Below are positions 8,661 through 16,795 of a DNA stretch of 64,000 bases, in pieces. The position numbers were made by a program, and so were the translations under genes. Source of the stretch: Anaerolineales bacterium (GTDB taxonomy: Bacteria; Chloroflexota; Anaerolineae; 4572-78; J111). Location of the stretch: the NCBI GenBank assembly GCA_015075405.1, contig JABTUK010000003.1, positions 558,001 through 622,000 of the forward strand, written 5' to 3'. Under the pieces are notes generated by a model. It searched no databases, had not been told where the DNA came from, and was given only the letters and a program-made list of their open reading frames with translations. The first letter of the stretch is position 1; each line of letters begins with the position of its first letter.

Positions 8661-9353
8661 ATGACCGAACTACAAACCGTAAAGGTTATGGTTGTGGACG
8701 ACCAGCAGCTTATGCGCGATGGCATTTCTTCGCTGTTGGGTATTCAAGAAGGCATCGAGGTCATCGGCACAGCCGCCAACGGCCAAGAAGCCATTGAACA
8801 AGCGTTGGCGCTGGCCCCGGATGTCATTTTGATGGATGTGCGTATGCCGGTGATGAACGGCATCACCGCCACCGAGCAGATTCGCCGGCAGCTTCCCACC
8901 TGCCAGGTGCTTATGCTGACCACCTTTGACGACGAAGAAGATATTGTCAAAGCCCTCATTGCCGGAGCCAACGGCTATTTGCTCAAAGATATTCCCGCCC
9001 AGGATTTGGCGCAGGCCGTCCGTCTGGCTCATCGGGGTATTTACCAACTCGAACCATCCATCGCCGGTAAATTGGTGGGTATGCTCAATAAACAGGCCAG
9101 CTCGGCTGCGCCGACTGCGACGACCAAAAAAGAGAGTTCCGCCCAAGCCGTCGCCGCTCAATTTGATCTAACTGAGCGGGAGATGGAGGTGCTGCAACTG
9201 ATTGCCACCGGGGCCACCAACCGCGAAATTGCCGAGGATTTGGTGGTGAGCGAAGGCACCGTTAAAAATCATGTCTCCAATATCCTCAGCCGGCTCGGTC
9301 TGCGCGACCGCACCCAGGCCGCCATTTTTGCCCGCGAGAATAATTTACTGTAA
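8661..9353 (+). CDS. NarL/LuxR-family response regulator
   Basis: 230 residues. Receiver domain with VVDDQQ acidic pair, phospho-acceptor Asp59 (ILMDVRMP) and LTTF..K switch residues; C-terminal GerE-type HTH from about residue 168 (LTEREMEVLQLIATGATNREIA, then VSEGTVKNHVSNIL). Immediately follows the kinase gene. Likely DNA-binding output of the pair, with the divergent export operon the natural candidate target. Confidence 0.94.
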   Translation: MTELQTVKVMVVDDQQLMRDGISSLLGIQEGIEVIGTAANGQEAIEQALALAPDVILMDVRMPVMNGITATEQIRRQLPTCQVLMLTTFDDEEDIVKALIAGANGYLLKDIPAQDLAQAVRLAHRGIYQLEPSIAGKLVGMLNKQASSAAPTATTKKESSAQAVAAQFDLTEREMEVLQLIATGATNREIAEDLVVSEGTVKNHVSNILSRLGLRDRTQAAIFARENNLL

Positions 9354-9360
9354 CCGGATT

Positions 9361-9406
9361 ATTCCCCACCTCGTTCCCAAACTGAGTTTGGGAACGAGGT
9401 GGGAAT
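9361..9406. repeat. CCCACCTCGTTCCCAAAC palindrome
   Basis: Near-perfect inverted repeat with 21-nt arms around TGA, just after the response-regulator stop. It could terminate that operon, but it lacks a T-tract and reads as a dispersed repeat palindrome. It is followed by AATCTCCAATCTCTAATCTC words that recur before the radical SAM gene. Confidence 0.6.
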
Positions 9407-9527
9407 CTCCAATCTCTAATCTCTACTCTCTACTCTCCCCAACAGGCCGTATCCTTTTGCCGGGTTGACCGGACTCCCTAATGCCGGGCGTTTCTTTTGA
9501 GTCACCCTACTGCAAAAGGAGGCCACT

Positions 9528-10886
9528 TTGACAAGACAAAATAAAGCGCTCAAAAAGACTCAGTACCTGTTTCTCGTAAGTTCGATTTTAGCCGTGACCC
9601 TCGTTGGTCTCACCCCTGCTGCTATCTGGGCCGACGAACCCATCCAGAGCCAGGCAGCCCCCACCCTGGACGGCTGTCCTGTCTTCCCCGCCGACAACAT
9701 TTGGAACACGCCTGTGGATAATTTACCCCTCGATCCAAACTCTGCCACTTATATCAACACCATCGGCGCAACCCGGCACGTTCACGCCGATTTTGGCTCC
9801 GGCACCTGGGATGGCGCGCCCATTGGCATCCCGTTTGTGGTCGTAGAGAGTAATCAAGCCCTGGTACCCATCAATATCTCCCCTTATGACGACGAAAGCG
9901 ACCCCGGCCCTTATCCTATCCCAGCTAATGCCCCCATAGAAGGCGCGCCCAACACCGGCGGCGACCGCCATGTGTTGGTTGTCCGTAAAGGTGAATGTAA
10001 ACTTTATGAACTCTACCGGGCGTTTCGTATTGGCGGCGGCAGTAGTTGGAACGCCGAATCAGCCGCCAAGTTTGATTTGACCGCCAACGCCCCTCTCCGG
10101 CCCGATGGCTGGACCTCCGCCGACGCCGCCGGCCTGCCGATTCTACCCGGCCTGGTGCGCTATGAAGAAGTGGTAGCCGGGGAGATCAACCACGCCCTGC
10201 GTTTTACCGTTCCCCAAACCCGCAAGGCGCATGTCTGGCCCGCCCGCCACCATGCTTCCAGTTTGACTGGCTCACAATATCCCCCGATGGGCCAGCGTTT
10301 TCGGCTGCGGGCCAATTTCGACATTTCTGGTTATTCGCCCCATGCTCAGATAATCCTCCGTGCCCTTAAAAAATATGGCATGATCCTGGCTGATAACGGC
10401 TCGGCCTGGTACATCTCCGGCGCACCCAATGAGAACTGGGATAACGACGTGCTGCACGAATTGGATGATGTTGTCGGCTCAGATTTTGAGGCGGTGGATG
10501 TCTCCTCAATTATGGTCACCTCCGACTCTGGACAAGTGCAAGGGTTTAGTCTCAGCGCCACGCCTTCATTCCAGGCGATTGATGCGAGTGAGAGCGCCAC
10601 CTATCAATTAAATCTGACCAAGATTGCCAGCAATTTCACCTCCAGCGTCACCCTGACGCCCAACAGTTCTCCCCCCAACCTCCAAGTCAGCCTGTTACCT
10701 GGCAGCTTGACACCCCCAGGTCCGGCTACCTTCATTCTAACCGATACTCACCCCAGTGGATCACTTGTACCCGGTGTATGGCACAATCTGTTGGTCACTG
10801 CCACCGGCGGCGGTTTCACCCGGACGGCTACAGTCAGCCTGCTGGTCGGCGGCACACGGACCTATTTGCCGCTGATTCAAAAATAA
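9528..10886 (+). CDS. Secreted protein with C-terminal YLPLI motif
   Basis: 452 residues from a TTG start with a strong AAAGGAGG 5 nt upstream. Signal peptide residues 1-35 (cleavage near AIWA/DE). The mature part opens with CPVFPADNIWNTPVDNLPLD and continues through VHADFGSG, GIPFVVV and GDRHVLVV, a conserved secreted family I know from actinobacteria and Chloroflexota without an assigned function. The last ~110 residues look like a beta-sandwich (TYQLNLTKIASNFTSSVTL) and the protein ends RTYLPLIQK. This motif recurs in another secreted protein here. Confidence 0.75.
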   Translation: MTRQNKALKKTQYLFLVSSILAVTLVGLTPAAIWADEPIQSQAAPTLDGCPVFPADNIWNTPVDNLPLDPNSATYINTIGATRHVHADFGSGTWDGAPIGIPFVVVESNQALVPINISPYDDESDPGPYPIPANAPIEGAPNTGGDRHVLVVRKGECKLYELYRAFRIGGGSSWNAESAAKFDLTANAPLRPDGWTSADAAGLPILPGLVRYEEVVAGEINHALRFTVPQTRKAHVWPARHHASSLTGSQYPPMGQRFRLRANFDISGYSPHAQIILRALKKYGMILADNGSAWYISGAPNENWDNDVLHELDDVVGSDFEAVDVSSIMVTSDSGQVQGFSLSATPSFQAIDASESATYQLNLTKIASNFTSSVTLTPNSSPPNLQVSLLPGSLTPPGPATFILTDTHPSGSLVPGVWHNLLVTATGGGFTRTATVSLLVGGTRTYLPLIQK

Positions 10887-10992
10887 CCCTGAATCCGACT
10901 CGCTCCGAACCTCAACCTATGTTAGAATGAAGGCAAGTCTGGCTATCAAACTTGGGAACACGGTTCAAACAAATGAGCCAATTCCTCCAAAG

Positions 10993-11047
10993 GGTAGAGA
11001 TTGGAGATTCAAACCAATGATCTCCAATCTCCAATCTCCAATCATTG
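10993..11047. repeat. GGAGATT / AATCTCC low-complexity repeat
   Basis: GAGATTGGAGATTC..GATCTCCAATCTCCAATC forms an inverted repeat directly upstream of, or at the 5' end of, the radical SAM gene. If the longest frame were used it would be translated as WRFKPMISNLQSPII. Confidence 0.55.
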
Positions 11048-11049
11048 TC

Positions 11050-12117
11050 GTGTCAAATTATCTGCGTAACCTGATAAACCTGACTCGCAGCCAGCCCGTC
11101 CTGCTGCCGTTGGTAGCGGTCTATCATTTGACCGGGCGCTGTAATCTCAACTGCGTTTACTGCGAGGATTATGGCGCGCGCCGGCCCAACGATGAACTGG
11201 CCCGATTGGGCGTTTTACCCCTGGCCCAGGCAAATCGGGTGCTGACTATTTTACGCCAGGCCACGCCTCATCTAATTTTGACCGGCGGCGAACCGCTGCT
11301 CTACCCGGAGATTGATACCCTGGTCAGTCAGGCCAAAGCCGGGCATCATTTCCGGCATGTCACCCTGCTCACCAACGGGCTGCTGTTGTCCAAACATCTC
11401 GACCTGCTGCCTTACCTCGACCGATTGGTGATCAGCCTGGACTCGCTGGATGTGACCCGCTGGGGGCAAACCATCGGCCTCGACAGCCGGGCGGCTGAAA
11501 TTATCATCCAGACTATTGTTGAGGTGGCCGGGTATCAGGCCGATTGCAAATTTGAACTGGTCGCCAATTGCGTCATCACCCCCGAAACCCTGCCCAATGC
11601 GGAAACCGTGCTGGATTTCTGCCTGAAGCGCCACATCGCCTTTGCCTTCTCCCCCCAATCTTTCAACAACTGGCCGCGCTATGAGCTACGGGTAGCCGAG
11701 GCTTATCGCGCTTTTGTAGATAAAGTGATCGCTTACAAAAAACAGGGCTTGAAAATCCTGGGCAGCCTGGCCTATCTGAAGCTGGCCCGCGATTTCCAAC
11801 CTTACGCCTGTTACCCCACTCTGGTCCCGCGCGTTTTGCCCAACGGCGGCCTGATTTACCCCTGCCGGCCCATCGAGCGCAGCCAAACTGCTCAGGGGGG
11901 ACGCCCCTGCAACCTGACCCGCGTGGCCTCGTGGGCAGAAGCGATGCGTTTGGCGGTGGAAAAATTTGGCCCGCCCCCCCAAACCTGTTTCAGTTGCTTT
12001 CAACAGTGCTATGCCGAACCTTCGTTGATGCAAGCTCAACCGGCGTCGTTCTTGGGGGAGCTGGTTATGTTCAGCGCCTCGCGCCGGGCCAAACTCCACA
12101 TTTTCGCCCCCGGATGA
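11050..12117 (+). CDS. Radical SAM protein with C-terminal Cys-rich (SPASM-like) region
   Basis: 355 residues if translation starts at GTG 11050; the frame is open from an ATG at 10927, but its first 41 codons include a dispersed repeat and no Shine-Dalgarno is evident. The 4Fe-4S motif CNLNCVYC (Cys31/35/38) follows VYHLTGR; LTGGEPLLYPE is the conserved SAM-binding GGE region. C-terminal cysteines (YACYPTL..YPCRP..CFSCFQQCYAE) suggest auxiliary cluster binding. Its stop overlaps the start of the FAD oxidoreductase (ATGA), so the two are translationally coupled. Substrate unknown. Confidence 0.85.
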   Translation: MSNYLRNLINLTRSQPVLLPLVAVYHLTGRCNLNCVYCEDYGARRPNDELARLGVLPLAQANRVLTILRQATPHLILTGGEPLLYPEIDTLVSQAKAGHHFRHVTLLTNGLLLSKHLDLLPYLDRLVISLDSLDVTRWGQTIGLDSRAAEIIIQTIVEVAGYQADCKFELVANCVITPETLPNAETVLDFCLKRHIAFAFSPQSFNNWPRYELRVAEAYRAFVDKVIAYKKQGLKILGSLAYLKLARDFQPYACYPTLVPRVLPNGGLIYPCRPIERSQTAQGGRPCNLTRVASWAEAMRLAVEKFGPPPQTCFSCFQQCYAEPSLMQAQPASFLGELVMFSASRRAKLHIFAPG

Positions 12118-13793
12118 TTCCTGAATCAATGGAAACTACTGCCGCCGCCTCTACCGTTACTGAAAACCCTGAACTGTTGCCGACCACTTCACCGCTCATC
12201 ATTGGTGGGGGTATCGCCGGGCTGATGGCGGCAGTCCACCTGGCCGAGCGCGGCCTCACCCCGCTGGTGTTGGAAGCTGATCCCGACCGGCCCGGCGGTC
12301 GGCTCAAAGGCGGCCCCACCGTCGAAATCGAGCACAACGGCCAGCCCTGGCGCTTTCCCGGCGAGCACGGGGTGCATGGCATCTGGTCGCCTTATCACAA
12401 TTTTCAAGCCGCCCTGGCCCGGCACAATCTGCGGCCCGTATTTGTACCGGCCCGTGAGGAAACCTGGATTTTTGGCCGGGGCCGCACCATCCGCAAGGCC
12501 GCCATCGGCAGCGCCATTCGCCACAGCCTGCTTCCGGCCCCGTTTCACTATTTGCACCTGTTTTTGCGCCCGCGCTTTCTCAACATTTTAACCCTACGCG
12601 ACCTGGCCTCGATGTTTCGCGTCTTTGGCGGTTTGATGTCGGCTATGTCCATTGATCCGATTGCCGAGCAAAAATCGCTGCGCGGCCTGTCGCTGGCCGA
12701 TTTTACCGCCGGCTGGTCGCCGACGCTGGCGAGTTTTTTTGCCGGCCTGGTTCGCAGCGCCCTGGCTGCCCATCCCACAGAGGTGCCGGCCTCCGGGTTT
12801 ATCGCCTTTCTGCGCTTTTACACCTTGCTGCGCCGCGACGCCTGGGCTTTCTCCTACCTGCCCGGCTCCGGCGGTGAGTGCGTGTCGGAGCCATTGGCGA
12901 CGCTGGTGCGGCGATTGGGCGGTGAGGTTCGGTTGGGGGCGCGGGTGGAACGGTTGGAGGTTGGAAGGTTGGAAGGTTGGAAGGTTGGAGGGGCGGAAGG
13001 GGAGGAGTCCAGACTTAAGTCTGGATTCCTGGATAGTGAACCGGGTTGGGAAGTCACTGTTCAAACTGACGGGCAGACATCCATCATCAAAGCCGCACGG
13101 GTTATTCTCGCGGTGGATGCTCCAGCGGCCAAGAAGCTGTTGCAGGGGAGTCCCGCTACGGCGGAAGCAGCCGCCGGGTTACGTTTTCCCAGCGGCGTGC
13201 CGACGGCGATTATCCGGCTGTGGTTCAAGGTCAAACCCAAAGCCATCGCCGAGGCGGGTATCTACAGCGGCGATTTTGTGATGGACAACTTTTTCTGGCT
13301 CGACCGGCTGCAAACGGTCTATGCCGAATGGAGCCGGACGACCGGTGGCAGCGCCATCGAAATGCACATTTACGGCCCGCCGGAGTTGTTGGCCCAGCCG
13401 GATGCGTCGTTATTAGCCAGGGTGTTGATTGATACCTATCGGGTTTTCCCGGAGCTGCGCGGCAATCTGCTCCATTCGCGGCTGCTACGCAATGAGGCCA
13501 GTCACACCCTGTTCAGCGTGGGCGAGCCGGGCGAGCATCTGGGCATCGAGACGCCCTGGCCGAACCTGTTTGCCTGCGGCGATTGGGTCTATCACCCGGC
13601 CCCAGCGCTTTATCTGGAACGCGCTACGACGACCGGCGTCGCGGCGGCCAACGCCGTGTTGTCCAGTTTGGGATTGGAGCCGTGGCCGCTGCTGCCCCAC
13701 CCCCAGCCGGAATGGCTGGCAGGAAAGATGGAGCGTAGCCTGCGCGGGCTGCGGGCCAGGATGCTGCGGCGCAAAAAAAGCTCAACGCATTAA
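12114..13793 (+). CDS. FAD-dependent oxidoreductase (phytoene desaturase/HpnE-like)
   Basis: 559 residues starting in the ATGA overlap with the radical SAM gene. N-terminal dinucleotide motif LIIGGGIAGLMAAVHLAERG then LEADPDRPGGR, and C-terminal NLFACGDWV..ALYLERATTTGVAAANAVL closing the FAD site, as in carotenoid and squalene-type desaturases or isomerases. The GEHGVHGIWSPYHNF segment resembles that group. Substrate not deducible. Oddity: residues about 280-306 are encoded by a low-complexity repeat (GGTTGGAA units plus a TCCAGACTTAAGTCTGGA palindrome, 12952-13032). The last 12 bp overlap the convergent gene. Confidence 0.82.
   Translation: MIPESMETTAAASTVTENPELLPTTSPLIIGGGIAGLMAAVHLAERGLTPLVLEADPDRPGGRLKGGPTVEIEHNGQPWRFPGEHGVHGIWSPYHNFQAALARHNLRPVFVPAREETWIFGRGRTIRKAAIGSAIRHSLLPAPFHYLHLFLRPRFLNILTLRDLASMFRVFGGLMSAMSIDPIAEQKSLRGLSLADFTAGWSPTLASFFAGLVRSALAAHPTEVPASGFIAFLRFYTLLRRDAWAFSYLPGSGGECVSEPLATLVRRLGGEVRLGARVERLEVGRLEGWKVGGAEGEESRLKSGFLDSEPGWEVTVQTDGQTSIIKAARVILAVDAPAAKKLLQGSPATAEAAAGLRFPSGVPTAIIRLWFKVKPKAIAEAGIYSGDFVMDNFFWLDRLQTVYAEWSRTTGGSAIEMHIYGPPELLAQPDASLLARVLIDTYRVFPELRGNLLHSRLLRNEASHTLFSVGEPGEHLGIETPWPNLFACGDWVYHPAPALYLERATTTGVAAANAVLSSLGLEPWPLLPHPQPEWLAGKMERSLRGLRARMLRRKKSSTH
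12952..13032. repeat. GGTTGGAA repeat translated inside the FAD oxidoreductase
   Basis: Five GGTTGGAR-type units followed by the palindrome TCCAGACTTAAGTCTGGA. The same GGAAGGTTGGAA words occur in noncoding positions at 18905-18964 and 40613-40685. Here they are in frame and give RLEVGRLEGWKVGG. Confidence 0.7.
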
Positions 13794-14807
13794 AAAGCGA
13801 AACAGGTCTTCTTTGACCGAATCGAGGAGAGCCAGTTGGTTGGTAGACTTGAGCTTAAAACCCAGTTCCTTCTCTAGCGTGGCGAGCAGTTGGTACAGTA
13901 TTGGCGAGCGGACGCGGATTTCTTTGGGCCGGCTGCCGATTTGGCTCAGTAAATAGACCACCTTCAGAGGAATCTGGCTGTACATATCCAGCAGCGACGG
14001 TAGCGGCGGGAGCAGTTCCTGGCCCAAAATCATACCGCTCCGTTTGTCTACGGTCAGAAGCGAATAAGCGTAATAGGGCCGCTCACCCTCATCTCTAAAG
14101 GCTGAGGGCAGCATAAACAGGTCCATTTCCAGCGTAAACCCGCCATGAGGCTGCTGGCGGAGCGCGGCCAGAGTATCCAGGTCCATCCGCAGTTGGATAC
14201 TGGCCGGTTCGGGCGGAGGGACTGTCATTGATTGGTCTTGCCAAACAAGCTGGCCTTTTTCTTTACGGGCGACCCGCACCAGGTAATGAGAGCCTCGGGT
14301 TAAGAGCGTCCAATTGTCACGAAAGCGCAAGGCCACCTCTTGAGCCTGAGCCAGAGCATGGGTCAAAAAACGCGCTTCGGCCGCCTCTAAAAACCAGGGC
14401 GCAAAGCCGGGCCGGTAGCTGCGAAACAAAGGCCAGGCCTGCCGTCCCCGAAATTTCAGGCCCAGTTGCTTGATTAAGGATCGGTCGCGTTCGTGCAGCA
14501 TCTCCCGGTCTTCAAAAGAGGCCTGTAATTGGGGCACATTCAGCACTTGCTCCGGGGTCATCTCCGGCCCGGCCTGTTCCAGGGCATGAAAGCCGTATAA
14601 CCCCTCCCGGCCCAAATACAGGGCGATGGCATAATGCTCCCCCAGCGACCCCATCACGCTGACAAAGCCCAACTGCCCGCTTTCCGGGTCTTGCACCCCA
14701 AAAATCTGGGTTTCGTCCATCCATTCCCAGGGCGCAATTTCCTTGAATTGGCCCCAGGCCTCGTACAGCCGCCGCCATTCTTCCAAAGTGGGTTGGTTTT
14801 CGGACAT
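13782..14807 (-). CDS. DUF7309/DUF6930-like conserved protein
   Basis: 341 residues, soluble. The N-terminal part (EEWRRLYEAWGQFKEIAPWEWMDETQIFGV..GSLGEHYAIALYLG) resembles what I recall as DUF7309, and the middle and C-terminal part (PGFAPWFLEAAEARFLTHALAQA) resembles DUF6930. Function unknown. Convergent with the FAD oxidoreductase, overlapping it by 12 bp; divergent from the DUF5678 gene across about 200 bp. Confidence 0.7.
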   Translation of the reverse strand: MSENQPTLEEWRRLYEAWGQFKEIAPWEWMDETQIFGVQDPESGQLGFVSVMGSLGEHYAIALYLGREGLYGFHALEQAGPEMTPEQVLNVPQLQASFEDREMLHERDRSLIKQLGLKFRGRQAWPLFRSYRPGFAPWFLEAAEARFLTHALAQAQEVALRFRDNWTLLTRGSHYLVRVARKEKGQLVWQDQSMTVPPPEPASIQLRMDLDTLAALRQQPHGGFTLEMDLFMLPSAFRDEGERPYYAYSLLTVDKRSGMILGQELLPPLPSLLDMYSQIPLKVVYLLSQIGSRPKEIRVRSPILYQLLATLEKELGFKLKSTNQLALLDSVKEDLFRFLMR

Positions 14808-14921
14808 AATAGCCTCCCGGTTTAGGATTAACCGAATAATAGTCTATTCGTAGTTACAGGACAAACTTGGCGGCATGGATAAGTGAGGTGGACTGTAAGT
14901 AAGCGGAAACTTTTTTCCTAT

Positions 14922-14929
14922 GGTATAAT
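14922..14929 (+). promoter_or_regulatory. Extended -10 (TGGTATAAT)
   Basis: TGGTATAAT about 85 bp upstream of the DUF5678 gene, with no good -35, fits an extended -10 promoter (TGnTATAAT). The same nonamer occurs before the TIGR01777 gene at 38212. Confidence 0.45.
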
Positions 14930-15014
14930 AGTCCAAAGCGACGCGGACTTTTCAATTTTCTCATTGACTTTAGAGGTTGGTCAATAAAGAAGTTCAGGAG
15001 TAGGAGATTGAATA

Positions 15015-15485
15015 ATGGCGATAGAAATTACCCCTAAAATCGAGGAAGCATTAATCCATTTGGGACAATATGCTCAAGCCAGCGAGCGGCAGCAGTTTGT
15101 GGCCCTTGCTGAAACAGTTGATTGGTCGGCCTGCCAGCCGGAGGAATTACTGCGGACTATTGACCTGGCTTTGAGCCTGGAATTAAGCAGCCTGGCTATC
15201 AAGCTGGCCCAGCAGGGGCGGCGCTTGTTTCCCAAACACGAACGCATCCAACAAGCGGCACGAGTATTGACTCCTCCTGTCGGACGCGAGGTATCAACAG
15301 CTTACACTCAAAACTTAAGCGCTTCACAGCTTTGGCTACGTGAGCATGCTCCTGAATATCGAGGCCGTTGGGTAGCGGTGCGTGAAGGGGAGTTAGTGGC
15401 AACAGGAGAGTCACTTCAAGAATTAACCACTGTAATAGGTGAAGATGAAGACCTGACAAATACCCTGATTAGCAAGGTCTTGTAA
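15015..15485 (+). CDS. DUF5678-like small protein
   Basis: 156 residues, no signal or TM. The first 85 residues are helical and Leu/Ala-rich. Residues about 105-155 (LWLREHAPEYRGRWVAVREGELVATGESLQEL) match the DUF5678 pattern, a short alpha/beta module of unknown role. Preceded by AGGAG 8 nt upstream. Its TAA is immediately followed by the ATG of the aspartic-protease-like gene, so the two are almost certainly co-translated. Confidence 0.7.
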   Translation: MAIEITPKIEEALIHLGQYAQASERQQFVALAETVDWSACQPEELLRTIDLALSLELSSLAIKLAQQGRRLFPKHERIQQAARVLTPPVGREVSTAYTQNLSASQLWLREHAPEYRGRWVAVREGELVATGESLQELTTVIGEDEDLTNTLISKVL

Positions 15486-15950
15486 ATGGCTCAATTTGCT
15501 AACCTGCTCATTTCTGGCAATTTTGCTTCAGGCGCAACCTCCTATGAGGATTACTATCCAGGCCAGGAACATACGGCTCGCATCGTCCTACCAATTGTCG
15601 TTGCCGGTCGCCTGACCCTCTCAGCTATCGTAGATACAGGCGCGCCGTGGTGCATCCTCGATCCAGAAGTGGTAGAGTTCTTAGGAACGGCTATTCAAGC
15701 CACTTATACTCCCAGTGAGAAATTAATGATTAGAGGTGAATTGTATGAGGGTAGGCTTCTCAGAATGAGCCTCAGCCTCCAAGCGGAAATCGGAGACGGG
15801 GTTGAAGTTGAAGCCACTGTGTTTGTGCCTACCTTGGCCCCAAATGATACCTGGCCTCATCCGAACTTTATCGGCCTGGATGGCTTTTTGACTCGGATTC
15901 GGTTTGCTATTGATCCAACTGAGAATACCTTTTACTTTGGCCTTCTCTAA
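15486..15950 (+). CDS. Retroviral-type aspartic protease-like protein
   Basis: 154 residues. VAGRLTLSAIVDTGAPWCILDP contains the catalytic DTGA (Asp50) of single-domain pepsin/retropepsin-like proteases, with the hydrophobic-hydrophobic-Gly partner possibly FIGLDGFL near the C-terminus. Single-domain proteins of this type act as homodimers. It begins at the stop codon of the DUF5678 gene, and its TAA is 15 bp before coaX. Whether it cleaves the DUF5678 protein is unknown. Confidence 0.75.
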   Translation: MAQFANLLISGNFASGATSYEDYYPGQEHTARIVLPIVVAGRLTLSAIVDTGAPWCILDPEVVEFLGTAIQATYTPSEKLMIRGELYEGRLLRMSLSLQAEIGDGVEVEATVFVPTLAPNDTWPHPNFIGLDGFLTRIRFAIDPTENTFYFGLL

Positions 15951-15965
15951 TGTCGGGGCAGAATT

Positions 15966-16733
15966 ATGTTACTCACCATAGATATCGGCAATACCAACAT
16001 CACGTTTGGCGTTTATAACGACAGCCAGACCCTACAGTATCATTGGCGCATGAAAACCGACCATGACCGGATGCCGGATGAGTACGGTATCATTATGCTC
16101 GGACTGCTGCGCCACGAAGGACTTGATTTCCACCAGATCAAGGGTGTGGCTATAGCCAGCGTCGTCCCGCCGCTCACGCATGTTTTTGAGGAGATGATCG
16201 AGCGTTTTGTCAGACAAAAGCCGCTGGTAGTGGGAACCGGAGTTAAAACCGGGGTCCAGATTCGCTACGACAGTCCCCGCGATGTCGGCGCGGACCGGAT
16301 TGTGGATGCGGCGGCGGCCTATAAACTGTACGGCGGCCCGGCCTGTATTGTAGATTTTGGCACAGCTACCACCTTCGATGCGGTCTCGGAAAAGGGTGAG
16401 TACCTGGGTGGAGCCATCGCGCCGGGTATTGGCATCGCCGCCGAAGCCTTGTTCAGCCGGACCTCAAAATTACCCCGGATTGATCTGGTCCGCCCGCCCA
16501 AAGCCATCGGGACCAACACGGTTCACGCCATGCAAAGCGGCTTAATTTTTGGGTATGTGGGCCTGGTTGAAGGCATGGTGGCCCGCTTCCGGGCCGAGTT
16601 GGGCCAGCAGATGCGGGTTATCGGCACGGGCGGGCTGGCCGAAACTATCGCCCGCGAAACGACGGTCATTGAAGTGGTCAATCCCTGGCTGACCCTGGAG
16701 GGATTGCGACTGATTTGGGAGATGAATCAATAA
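15966..16733 (+). CDS. coaX: Type III pantothenate kinase
   Basis: 255 residues, the usual length. N-terminal phosphate-binding DIGNTNITFGVY, the middle DVGADRIVDAAAAY, DFGTATTFDAV and GGAIAPGIGIAAEALF motifs are diagnostic of CoaX, which phosphorylates pantothenate in the first step of CoA synthesis in an ASKHA fold. The next gene supplies the following two steps. Confidence 0.96.
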   Translation: MLLTIDIGNTNITFGVYNDSQTLQYHWRMKTDHDRMPDEYGIIMLGLLRHEGLDFHQIKGVAIASVVPPLTHVFEEMIERFVRQKPLVVGTGVKTGVQIRYDSPRDVGADRIVDAAAAYKLYGGPACIVDFGTATTFDAVSEKGEYLGGAIAPGIGIAAEALFSRTSKLPRIDLVRPPKAIGTNTVHAMQSGLIFGYVGLVEGMVARFRAELGQQMRVIGTGGLAETIARETTVIEVVNPWLTLEGLRLIWEMNQ

Positions 16734-16735
16734 AA

Positions 16736-16794
16736 CGTGTTGCGTCTTGCGTGTTGCGTGAAGAAAACGGAAGACGCAAGACGAGACAACCTAC
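16736..16794. repeat. TTGCGTCTTGCGT palindromic repeat
   Basis: ACGTGTTGCGTCTTGCG and AAGACGCAAGACG arms in the coaX-coaBC gap. A sister copy is at 54700-54750 upstream of htpG. Confidence 0.65.
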
Positions 16795-16795
16795 T

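Noticed and set aside
10927-11049. N-terminal extension of the radical SAM protein
   Set aside because: Codons include the GGAGATT/AATCTCC dispersed repeat and no SD; GTG at 11050 gives a family-like N-terminus.
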